From: Dipteris shenzhenensis
Lineage: Eukaryota; Polypodiophyta; Polypodiopsida; Gleicheniales
Length of the DNA: 64,000 nt
Assembly (NCBI GenBank): GCA_047967505.1
Contig: CM106539.1
Direction: 5' to 3' (one strand)
Each line of letters begins with the position of its first letter. Positions within the stretch are counted from its first letter, which is position 1. A program made the position numbers and the translations under genes. Shown here piece after piece: positions 21,251-31,706 of this stretch. Below the pieces are notes generated by a model. The model was not told where the DNA came from. It did not search any database and saw only the letters and a list, made by a program, of their open reading frames with translations.

Positions 21251-22259
21251 TGGAACTGCATAGAACTTGGGATGGGTTCTGAGACATGGAGGTGCACGTA
21301 GGTACTCTTTCAAGAAGATTATATCAAAGAGCTTGGGACGGTGCCAATTGGGTTGTGGATGTAAGAAAACAATACAACGTCTGTGCTCAACAGATAACAG
21401 GATCTCATATGCAAGAGAGAAAAGCAGATAGTATGGAGAATCAAAAATTTGATTACTGTAAAACTGATACAATAGATGGCGTTGCCTCCCAACCATGCAC
21501 TCTTGTGTGAGAAGCTTCGATGGCATGCTGGAAACAGTAGAGAACGGAGGCTAGATGCTAAGGAATCAGGGTTGCTATAGCTAGTGATGATGATGGGCTT
21601 CACGGGCTTGCTCTTATATAGCCACCAGTCATAGTTGGTTAGACCCAATTGGGTGACCGACCCAGTTCGCCCAAAACGGTCGACTGGGGGTCGGTCTCGA
21701 AATAGGCCATCGACCACACGATAGAACCATGGTGCAAAATAGAGCAACTATCCTACAGTCCTTGTTCGGCCCAGAGCCATCCGGGATCATAACGGGCCCC
21801 ACAACTTGAGAGTGGGTTGCCCCGGGAAATGCTCCATCTACCCTCAGTGCGGTCAATCATGGGATGCCTTCCCACACTTGCATGTAGCCTAGTTGGCAGT
21901 GTGCCAACTCTATCTAAAGCCATCTAGCCATCAAGCCACACATGGCCCCCATCTAGTGTCTAAACCAGGACCTACTGGATAATCAAGCTACTCAAATGCC
22001 TTCTCCTCATATGGGGGGCTTACAAGTAGAGTTAGCTGGTTCCCGCATAGCTACACGAGAGTGGAGCATTGATATCTAACAGTGGATTCAACTTGCTTAT
22101 CCAATCAAAATCATACCCATCATTAGAACTTGGCATGGGAGTACGAATTGGATTATCCGGATCCTGATATTCAAAATCAAATACTGTGTCATTTTCTGTT
22201 GATGGAAGCACAAGTAGTGTCAGAGGTGATGACGGGGTAGGGAGAGAATCTGGGGACAT
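21248..22259 (-). pseudogene. Unrecognised open frame interrupted by a solo LTR
   Basis: Upstream part (22259-22087): Ser/Pro/Asp-rich, including FDFEYQDPDNPIRTPMPSSN and YDFDWISKLNP. Downstream part (21354-21248): QPNWHRPKLFDIIFLKEYLR, then ending HPKFYAVP. If the solo LTR (21360-22081) and one copy of its target duplication are ignored, the two parts join in one frame without a stop, about 90 codons. That supports one ORF existing before the insertion. The family is unknown. Confidence 0.5.
21360..22081 (-). mobile_element. Solo LTR (Ty1/copia type), 722 bp
   Basis: On the minus strand it begins TGTTAGATATCAATGCTCCA and ends TTGTTTTCTTACA, with TG...CA ends. The 5-bp direct repeat GTGGA (plus strand) flanks it at 21355-21359 and 22082-22086. 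A minus-strand CTATATAAGAGC lies near 21612-21623, a good TATA box for U3/R. The first 32 bases equal the LTR start next to the copia tail at 3980. No internal domain is present, so it is the product of LTR-LTR recombination. Confidence 0.88.
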
Positions 22260-22321
22260 GGGGGAGAAATATGGAAGAGTATTAGTTGTGGAAGGGGGAG
22301 CAGGGGGGAGGGGGGGAAGAA

Positions 22322-22573
22322 CTAGGAAAATGGTTTGAGCAGCTTGGTAATCCTCGAGGGTAGGATTAGCAAGGGAAGGGAAGAAGCTAGGTGTGTGAGG
22401 GGTTCGTAACTTTGTGATTGTTGGGTTAGTTGAAAATGGTGAGAGGCATGAGAAAAGAGATGATGGAGGGAATATATGTTAGGATGGAGCTCAAGAGGGT
22501 GGTAGCAGTAAGGGTAAGTGAGGTTATGAGGTTGGCAGAGAGAGTGGTTAGATATGGGAAGTCGATCAAGCAT
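22322..22573 (-). other. Low-complexity open frame, unrecognised
   Basis: An 83-codon frame rich in Ser, Leu, His and Pro, just upstream on the same strand of the LTR-split ORF at 21248-22259. It may be an earlier exon of that gene or a chance frame. No motif is recognisable. Confidence 0.2.
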
Positions 22574-22756
22574 TAAACACCATTTTTTGCTCAGTGTGAT
22601 TCACATCCGTAAAAAAACACACTCCTAAGTGTATTATTCCAACAAATACTTATCGAATGGGTGTGACACATTGCATGCAACTCAATACCACCTAGGTTGA
22701 GGTGCGTGCAGAGTATTGTGGCCATCAAATAATTTATGCATGGTTGATCAAGTATT

Positions 22757-23879
22757 GTGGCCATTAGATTTTTGAAGATTAAAAAGGGACATGTGGTTTT
22801 CAGTGACAAAGATAGAGTATACTACAATTTCAAAGGACTTAAAGAATATGCCTACAAGCCAAGCTTTGTCCCTTTAGACATGGATGATTTCAATGAACTC
22901 AAGTATAGAAGTGAGATCTTATCAAGAGTGGATGAGTTCATTGATACTGAGAAAGATAAAGAATTCAGAAGCAATGCCTGCTTTGGAGTGGATGAATTCT
23001 TGCATATTGAGAAAGGCAAAGGCATCAAAAGTGTTGTCTCTTTAGAATTAGTTGATTTCAATGCAATCCTCTATAGAAGTGACATCTTATCCGGAGTAGA
23101 TGAGTTCGGTGGTACTGTGAAGACAAAAGACTTTAGATGCGATGTCTTATCTGGAGTCAATGAAAGATAAAGATATCATCGGTGAGTTCAATGGTACTGT
23201 GAAGGAAAAAGACTTCAAAAGTAATGTCTTATCTGGAGTCGATGAATTCACACACATCGAGAAAGATAAAGATATGATTTTTGTTGTCTCCTCAAACTTG
23301 GATGATTTCAATGCAATTAACTATAGAAGTGATATCTTGTTGGGAGTGGATGAGTTCATTGGTACCAATAAAGCAAAAGGTTTCAAAAGTGATGTCTCAT
23401 CTGGAGTGGATGAATTCATAGACATTGTCAAGGAGTGCAAAGAGTTCGAAAGTGTTGGCTTATCAAACATGGACGACATGGATATTGACTCAAATGGTTT
23501 GAAGATTGCTTCAAAGACAAGAATGAAATCAACAAAGGACTATTCGGTATTTGGCTTTGATAGTGATGAGATAAACGATGCAACATCTCATGAAAACATG
23601 GTGACAAATAAATTCAATGGGGAGAAATGTATAATTTCCAAAAACTTGGATGTACAAAAGAAACCAACAGACTATTCGGTATTTGACTTTGATTGTAATA
23701 AGATGAAGGATGCAACATCCCATGAAAATAAAGTGACAAATAAATTTGGGAGGGAGAAGTGTACAAATGTACAAAAGAAATGGACATACATATGCATGAA
23801 AAGAAAGCAAGTCCAGGCAGATATAGAAAAGCAACCAAAGAGAATAAGAGTAATGAATGAAGATGTTATGCTAAAATAG
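22757..23879 (+). CDS. Unrecognised repeat protein with VDEF/DDFNA repeats and basic C-terminus
   Basis: Two frames (22757-23170 and 23142-23879) form one repetitive protein broken by a small deletion near 23155. The N-terminal two thirds is about three copies of a ~60-residue unit built from YRSDILSGVDEF, KxKxFKSDVLSGVDEF, a (H/D)IEKDKD segment and LDDFNAI. The C-terminal part has two copies of a different unit: DYSVFGFDSDEINDATSHEN with TNKFNGEKC, and its variant DYSVFDFDCNKMKDATSHEN. It ends in a basic segment (KRKQVQADIEKQPKRIR) that resembles a nuclear localisation signal. It is rich in Asp, Lys and Ser, with no signal peptide or membrane segment. The first ATG in the open region is at 22879, so an upstream exon is likely. 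I recognise no family. Confidence 0.55.
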
Positions 23880-26800
23880 CCTAAAAGACAATGCCAAGCC
23901 TAAGTCTGCATAAGGTCACGTCAAGGTGCGTGCGGGTTACAGGGCATGGGCAGGTTGCAAGTACTTACTATTTTGAGATTCAATGGGAGGGAGGTGTGAA
24001 AATTCAAAATTCGTGGGAGTACCAAAATTTTTAGCCATCAAGTTTCCCTCCTCCAGCGATACACGTTAATAGAATTGGATATCCCAAACAAGTGCAATGT
24101 GGCATAAAATGGTTCAAACTACAAATAGGCCAAAGGGCGTGCTACGAGGCTTGATGCCATGTATTATGAAATGCAATGACCTTTGGCATGCTTATGAGCT
24201 ATATAGCAAGCAAGTGCATGGAAAAAGAAACAATTCAAGATTTTAAATAGTGTTGGATTTATTAAAAGATCTTTGCACATGCACAAATTGCACATTTTCA
24301 ACTTCTTCCATTTTCGGTGGATCTAGATACCAATATCAATAACTATCAATGTTTTAAGACCATCATGTAGTAGTCCCACTAGTTTGGATTCCGAATTTTC
24401 AATCTGTTTTGGTTTCCAAAAAAAAGAAGTTATGGAGCATGCCCTCAAATGCATGTGCATCACTTTAGCACAACATTGGAGGCCCATAAACCCATGCTTA
24501 ATGTTCTCATTTAGGTATGTCCTTAGGTTGAGGAGAAGCTCAAGTAGTGTACTTTTGAATGATTACTTGGTTGCATGTATGTATAGAATAAAATTTTGAT
24601 GTTTTTGAATAGTCTTCAAGATGCATGTTTCACATGCAACATAGCACTTATAATGCTTTAACTGTCTCATTCCAAATCCTTATTCCATAATTTTTTGGTC
24701 TCATGTTCAAGTTTGGAATGTGTACTACAAATTGAAGACAAAGTTTACCGAATTCCTTGAGCAATGCATAAGTTATGGGTCATGCAAGACACTTATATAT
24801 AGATAATTCCCTCAACCTCACCAAAAATGGCTACAACCCAGGCAAACAATGACCCACTTGGGGAATTCTCATCTTGGTCCCTCATAAGATAATGTATACC
24901 ATGTGCAATAGATGTACTATCTATCTAAAAAGTTATCGAGTTGCTGGAATGTTTGTTTTGCCTATCACAGCTGCTAAGATTGGTAGCTCATTTTTCACTT
25001 TGATTATGACTTTGGAAACTATGTAAGTGCAAAATTTTGGTTGTCCTCCCACTCCTAACACTAGTTTTTGTAGTGCTAATTATTTGTGGATTTTTGTGAG
25101 GGTCCTCTAGCTGCATGCACCATGGAGGGAGGGTAGAATAACATGGTCATAAAAGTAAAACTAAAAATAATTTCTCTAACTTCTTCATTTGGTCATAAAA
25201 GCAATAACTTTGACAATTGATTGCCACCCAATTGTGGAGGAAATCAATAGAGCGAGCGAGCCCAAAAAAGCAAGCGACAATTAGTTGAAGTGGTTGGAAA
25301 ATCAAGCAAGCAAAGAAAGAATCTAAGTTTTTTATAAAATAATTTCTTGAAGTACAAAGTATTCAAAAGGGTGGTTATGTGTCACAAAATTCATATTCTG
25401 ATGCACCCAAATTTTTTAGATGGTGCAAAAAGGCATGATATTCATCTAAATCATGCTTTGTCATTTGATTTGATATGTAACATTATGCCATTTATATTTG
25501 ACAATCAAAAGATGCAGGGATGTTAAAAAACTCATCTTTTATGCCAAAACAATCAAATGTTGACATCAGTGAGTGCTATGCTAAACTAAGCTATAGCTAT
25601 AGAACTAATGCCTCAAAAGCTCAAGCCTCATAACTTCATTTGGCTATTGTAGCTCCAAGGGTATCTGCTCGGTATCTGGCTATCCTCATCCAAACCTTCC
25701 CACAACAAATATGAAATTTATTAATGACGAAACATAGCTAAGAGTAATGCAAAACATCATCGTGTAACACCTACCTGAATGTAGGTGAGGCATTGTATTC
25801 AAAATATTTCAGTCGGTTTTGTGTAGTGAAGATGTGCTGTGGGTGTGGAATTTGAGCAATTGGGGAAGAAAATGAGACTACTTTTATCATCTATTTGAGA
25901 GAAGACTCGGATTATGATGAATTTTTTCATCTGCAAAAAAGGAATGAAAAATAAGAAACTCTCTCCTCAGTTAGAACATACACACGGTTCATCAAGGGTA
26001 GCTCCCACATTGGGACATGGTGCAAGAATTCAAAGCCCAAAATGGTTACATGGAATGCAAGATGCACTGCGGGGTCCACTGATGAGGATAAGCACATGGG
26101 GCTGCATGTGTTAGGTGACCAGGCTAACACTGTGGAATTGTTGATGCATGCAGGAGTTACTGAAGCCCCACATGAGAAGAGAATATCCTCACATTTATGG
26201 CCACACATTAGAGGTTGTGGCCATAATAGAGAGACAAGTGTCAGCTTTAGGAATCAAAGTAAGGGTGAGTATTTTCCAAAGACAAACTTAAAAGGTTCTC
26301 TAATATGTAGAGCTTCAAATTTGATAAGTTCACTAAAAAACTAACATAAATTCATCATATGAGGTTCCTGGAAGTACTCAAACTAATTGACATGAGTCAT
26401 CTAGAGCCATCTATAAGGTTAGTATTCTCAAAATCTAACTTATGAAAGACCTATAATATATAAACTTTAAGTATATGTAAACCCATTGAGGCCTTGAAAA
26501 TGGTAGCTTGGGCTAATATTTATAACTCTACCCTATGAAAGATTCATCAATGAACTACACTTCCATAATATTATAGGAGGAAAGATTCTCCCAACAACCT
26601 ACACTTCCATAATTGTGTTCCCTCTTAAAGATTACCTTACCAAGAATTGAGTATTTTATTTTTAGCTTATATAAAGTTTGTTATGTATAAATGGAATACT
26701 TTGTATTTCAGTTACTCCTTTATTATGAAATGCACAACTTTAGATAATTCCCTTTTTATTAATTGTTTCATATGATATAATGCATTAATGAGGGCAATGA

Positions 26801-26980
26801 GGAGTTGCAATGATGTGGCATCAAAGTAAAGAAGAACAAGTTCAACACACAAAACTTTATTTATGGCTAGAATAGTCAAAAGACCATTGAAATTGCTTGA
26901 TGGTGCATCATCACTAGTTAAGGGAGCAGGGTTTCACTCTCAAAAGGCACTGGATCTGGTTAGATGGTGCTACATCTTAG
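23880..26980. other. AT-rich non-coding stretch
   Basis: No open frame above 100 codons with recognisable content. The small frames at 24384-24599 and 25914-26344 show no family motif. No structured repeat stands out. Possibly decayed transposable DNA or the 3' flank of the repeat-protein gene. Confidence 0.5.
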
Positions 26981-26988
26981 TTTAAGGC

Positions 26989-27254
26989 CATGAGGCCCTT
27001 CTACTTTGTTTCTCTATACTATGACCTTACAAACCTACAAATGACTTGGAATTTCTTTGGTTCAAGTCATGAGAAGGGGGAGCATAATGGTGCAGGTGTA
27101 GTGGTATAGAGTTTCTTGACCCATGAGGCCCTTCTATTTTGTTTCTCTATACTATGACCTTACAAACCTACAATTGACTTGGAATTTCTTTGGTTCAAGT
27201 CATGGGAAGGGGGAGCATAATGGTGCAAGTGTAGTGGTATAGAGTTTCTTGACA
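26989..27254 (+). repeat. 133-bp tandem duplication
   Basis: CATGAGGCCCTTCTA at 26989 recurs at 27122. Both units continue through ACTATGACCTTACAAACCTACAA and GGGGGAGCATAATGGTGCA to GTGGTATAGAGTTTCTTGAC with only a few substitutions. Confidence 0.9.
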
Positions 27255-27255
27255 C

Positions 27256-27690
27256 ATGAGCAACGAAAGATGGATGGGGGAAAAGTACAATGTACTAGTG
27301 ATGTAGTCAAGTTTCTAAGGTTGAGGTTGAATTATTGGGCACATGCAAAGCTACCCATGAATAGATCATGACATTAATAGAATATTCTGGGAAGTTGGGC
27401 TTAACATGAGCAAATAAATATGGATGGGGAAAAACTACAATGTGCTGGCAATGTATGTCAAGTTCCTCAGGAGGTTGAGGTCACCGTATGCAAACTTCCC
27501 ATGAATAGATTGAGACTTGAATATAATATTTGCAAAGCTGGTCTTGACACATGAGCAACTAAATATGGATGGGAAAAAAATGCAATGTGTTGGCAATGTA
27601 TTCCAGCTCCTAAGGTTAACTTGGTTGACTCATGGGGCACATGCAACTCATGAAAATATTGAGACATAAATCGAATATTTTGGGATGTGG
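27256..27690 (+). repeat. Three imperfect ~145-bp tandem repeats
   Basis: Units start at about 27256, 27405 and 27551 with ATGAGCAA(C/A)(G/T)AAA(G/T)ATGGATGGG. Each continues with a CAATGT(A/G)(C/T)T(A/G)G-like segment, AAG...GGTTGAG or GGTTAACTTGG, a CATGCAAA/CATGCAAC block and a final AATATT(T/C)TG region. Older than the neighbouring 133-bp duplication. Confidence 0.75.
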
Positions 27691-27699
27691 TAGGGATTT

Positions 27700-29780
27700 A
27701 AATAGTACTAACTAATGGGGGGGTTGCTACAAGGTCAATGACTCTAGGTCGATGCATTGTGTGTGCGGGTTTTACAAAGGATGATGCTACTAAATTGTTA
27801 TCATCATAAACATTGGAGACCCTGTAGCTATGAATCCCATGTCAACAAGTGGGCACATGTTCCTTCTAAATGTATCGACAAATGTATCAATAGTGACAAG
27901 ATTGTTAATTGAAGGTGTTATGATGCCCTAAGTAATGCACTTAGTGTAGGTAAAACTCTTTCTATCAATGCCAAGGCATAATAATAGTGAAGATGTGGAG
28001 GTTCACATAATGTACAAGTGAGAAAGGAAAACAAACATGTGCACTACGAGATGATTGTTGTAATGCATACAAGTCAGGGTTTAGCTATTGTGTTTGGGGA
28101 TGGTACTACAATAGGTGAGATGACCACCACTATCATTTTGCTTGAACCATCCCATGTTATGCTTGTACCTGCACCTTAATTGAGGCCCCAAATATTCCCC
28201 ATTAAACTTCTCATGAGAGACTTCAATTAGAACCTAATAAGGGGATCCATTAGACTTCTTAGGGGGGACTTTGATTAAAACTTGCTAAGAGGAGCCCTTA
28301 ATCTTGTGTGGGAAGGATGTTTAAACCTTGGCTAGCTTCTCAAATAAATCCTTCAAGGATTCATTTCAAACTATAAGGGACTCCCAAATTTTCCTTAGAG
28401 GACATCTATGAGATCCTTTTAGGTATTTTCATCGAACCCACATGCGGGAGACTAGGACCTTTGATGGGTTTGTGAATTACCCCTTAAATGATTAAATTCG
28501 AATCACTAAGGTGATTCTTCGGAAAACATGTAATGTACCTCATTTGAAGTCAATGAATACCTCAAGGGTTTTAAAGAATTTGGGAAACTATGTTGATAAA
28601 CTTTTCCTAGTGTTAGATTTTGAATTTAATTCAACTTTCATAGTATGTGGGTTGAGCTATTTTATGTAGTAATGGAATTTAAATCCCTTGAAATTCTTTA
28701 GGATAGTGGAGATTTGATTCAGAATATAAAATGAAACTAGAAAGTAGTCTTTTACTAGTTGTTTTAATGATATTCTATGTTAGGTTTCTCCACTATAAGG
28801 TGTTTTATATCACTTTTTAAGACAAAAGTTGATCTTTAGTGAAATCCCACCCAAAGGAAATATAGGTTTTTTACCTAATATGCTAGCATACCAAATGACA
28901 AGGGAAAAAGGTTTCCTTTATCTAATTAGACAGATATGGAGGTGACATGAGACTTGCATTTAGCACCATAATATTTATGGGTCTTGGAGTGGTTATACAA
29001 AAGTTGAATTTAGAAGTAAATAGTTGCAAGAGTTTGTCAAGATTTTCTCAAAGGAGTTTTATTTAAATATTTTGGGTAGCTCTTCCACATGGCTTTCTTG
29101 AAACCTAATCACCCATATTCTATGAGTATATGCTCCATGAGAGGGTAAATAGACCTCTCTCAAGTTGCAAAAGGATTTACGGCCTTGCCTTAGCTTTTAT
29201 GGGTGTTCCCTCAAAGATAACCATAGTGGAAATATAGGATATTTACTATATAGAAAGTGCATTCAAGGCCTGGCTATATTAAAAATCCCTTATTTGTGAA
29301 ACATTATGACAAGGAAAAAGATGGCCCTTTCTTCCGTACAAACTTACAACTTTTTTCCAAAATTCTTAAAAAAAACCCCTTATGTCATTATATTTATGCA
29401 TATGTACATCCAACAAGTGAATTGAATAATACCTTCTATTGAACCCATGTATAGTCACATACTTTTCAATGAACCCCCAGCATGGGAATTTCACATGAAT
29501 ATTGAAAGCTTATAAGGATTTTCAGGCCAATGATTTTGAGCATTGAAGATCCAATGGCAAAACCACTAGGCAAATTACCAAAAAAATGCACGTAAAGGTA
29601 TGTATCCATACGATCTGGGTTTAATATGTGGGGTTTTTAAATCATGGGTTCAGCATATGGAATTTTTGGATGCAATAAATCCACAAAAATATATAAACAT
29701 AAAAGCGGTTCTTAAATTGACAAAGTCATAATATTTAAATTTTTATAAAGCGAAACAAATGTAGGACCATATGCAAGTAG
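27700..29780. other. AT-rich non-coding stretch
   Basis: No supportable gene. Short open frames only. The segment 28190-28330 has two loosely similar GGGGACTTTGATTA/GAGACTTCAATTA stretches, too weak to call a repeat. Confidence 0.5.
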
Positions 29781-29792
29781 AGGTAATTTGAA

Positions 29793-29994
29793 AAGTCAAG
29801 TGGAGGAATTAAAAAGTAAGGATTGTCCATAATTCTAGCCAAGTTGGCATAAAGATATTTGCTTTAGTTGAAATGTCACATAAATGCGAAAAAGATGTTT
29901 TAAAAAAGGGTTGTAAAAGTCAAGTGGAGGAATTGAAAAGTAAGGATTGTCGGTTCTGACCAAGTTTATTGTTTTAGTTGAAATGTCACATACT
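29793..29994 (+). repeat. ~90-bp direct repeat
   Basis: AGTCAAGTGGAGGAATT(A/G)AAAAGTAAGGATTGTC and TTTAGTTGAAATGTCACATA occur twice (29797-29882 and 29916-29992) with a deletion in the second copy. Confidence 0.8.
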
Positions 29995-29999
29995 CCAAA

Positions 30000-31390
30000 T
30001 TGTTGCACAACGTGACATCGACCGTGGCTTGCAAATTGCATGACGCTGTGCCAATGCGAAACGTGCTTTGCTATTGACATGTGATGAGGCTTGCCGGTTG
30101 CCTATGACCATCCGACTTTGTTGTACGATGGATCATTAGCACGATAGAATTTGAAGTGCTGAAAGGAGAATTAGAATATCGGATTTGGCCGATGGGCTGG
30201 TTATTGGGATTTGGAAGGAGGATTGTCCCGAATGAGAAGAATAAACCACGTTCTGCTATGGACATACTGAGAATTGATTCGCATGGCTAGCATATACATA
30301 ATTGGGTAGATCCTAGCATATGGTAGGTCCTTTGAGATATGTAAGGCGTTTTCCCTCGGAGTTAACTCATTCACCGCACAAAAATAGAGTTTGTAGCTTT
30401 GCAATCGAGCGGTTAGCGGTCTACATTTGGTTTTCGGCGGACTTGGAGGATGGGAAAATGGAATAATCCATTCGCGTGGTGATTAAGCTTGAGCTACAAT
30501 TTGGAAGCGTTCTCGATACCAAAGAAACCGGCCACATGGTTTATGGAGATAGCGACGAGCGTCCTACATAAGTGCTAAAGCCTTGAAAAAATCTTTATGT
30601 CGGTAATATCTTACGACTAGAAGCATGATAAAGAAAGTTGCAATGTTATAGCTACTTCTGTGATCACTGATCAGCGAGCTGAACCATTCGTATGGAGCTT
30701 GCATGAATTGGCGCTGATTTGTTAATAATGGTGATTGTTGGGTGGCTGAAGTAAACACGAATCACGAAATGAATGGACATTGTAGAGGGCCTGAGCTAGA
30801 GATCAATATAAATTCTTAGCAGTTCCTTATTACGATGCGTACAACAAACAACGGTACCAAAACTTGAATTCTAACTTGTACTTCGTAGGTAACAGCTAGC
30901 TCTTCTTCATCCTCATCAGACGGATAAAGGAGCACGAGAATCACCCTGAATATAAATATACAAAGTAGCCTATCGACGAATTCCGCACGCTGGCAAAGTG
31001 CAACTAGTTGAAAGACGGTGGGTGCTCCCCAGCTCGATCCACCTCACTCACAGTCTCACATGATCTGAGCTGTATATACTGGATTTGCAGATCCGATCAT
31101 CGCACGGCTTTACCCAAACTCGTTGCTTTCGAGTTACAACTTCCCAGTTCCCACCTCATGCGGCAGCATGACCACCAGCTCCCGACTTCGGCCTGCACGC
31201 TTCCAGCTATGGCGAAACTGAATTTTAAACAACCACACAGATATACTCATCCGCACAGTGCTGAGTCACAAGCCGCAACCCCCGCACACTCGATGCCCTG
31301 TCCTGGTCAGCAACTTCTGTCGAATCTTGCAACTTGCCACCCTCCCTCCCTCATCACGCGGAAGTCCCAGATGCTATATCAGCAACTCTA
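30000..31390. other. Upstream flank of MIOX
   Basis: This non-coding flank becomes visibly richer in G+C near 31000-31380 than the preceding kilobases. Open frames here (31008-31391, 31258-31719) show no family motif and overlap the promoter and 5' leader of MIOX, so I treat them as chance. Confidence 0.5.
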
Positions 31391-31399
31391 GTCTGCATC

Positions 31400-31408
31400 T
31401 ATATATAT
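31400..31408 (+). promoter_or_regulatory. Candidate TATA box of MIOX
   Basis: TATATATAT lies 299 bp upstream of the MIOX ATG. A 5' leader of about 270 bases would follow. No other convincing TATA element is closer. Transcript data would decide. Confidence 0.35.
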
Positions 31409-31706
31409 GTCGCTCCCTGTCTCGCATACTTACCCTCCTGCTAGCATCTTCCTTTTATCACATTCCCTTGAATACTGCTTTACAGCAATCCCTTCGTTCC
31501 TTCGCACCTCCCAAATTCTGCATCTGGGCTGTATTCATCCCCCTATGTGATCGAACTTATCACAATCTCAAACAGTATCGAGTACAAAACTGCTGCACAC
31601 GTTGCCTTGGACAATCTTGGAGGTGCTTATTTTGCAAATTTGTCAAGCTTTCAACGCTCGTCCAACTCACGAATCCAACGGTATCCCGTTGTACTAGTAA
31701 TTTACA

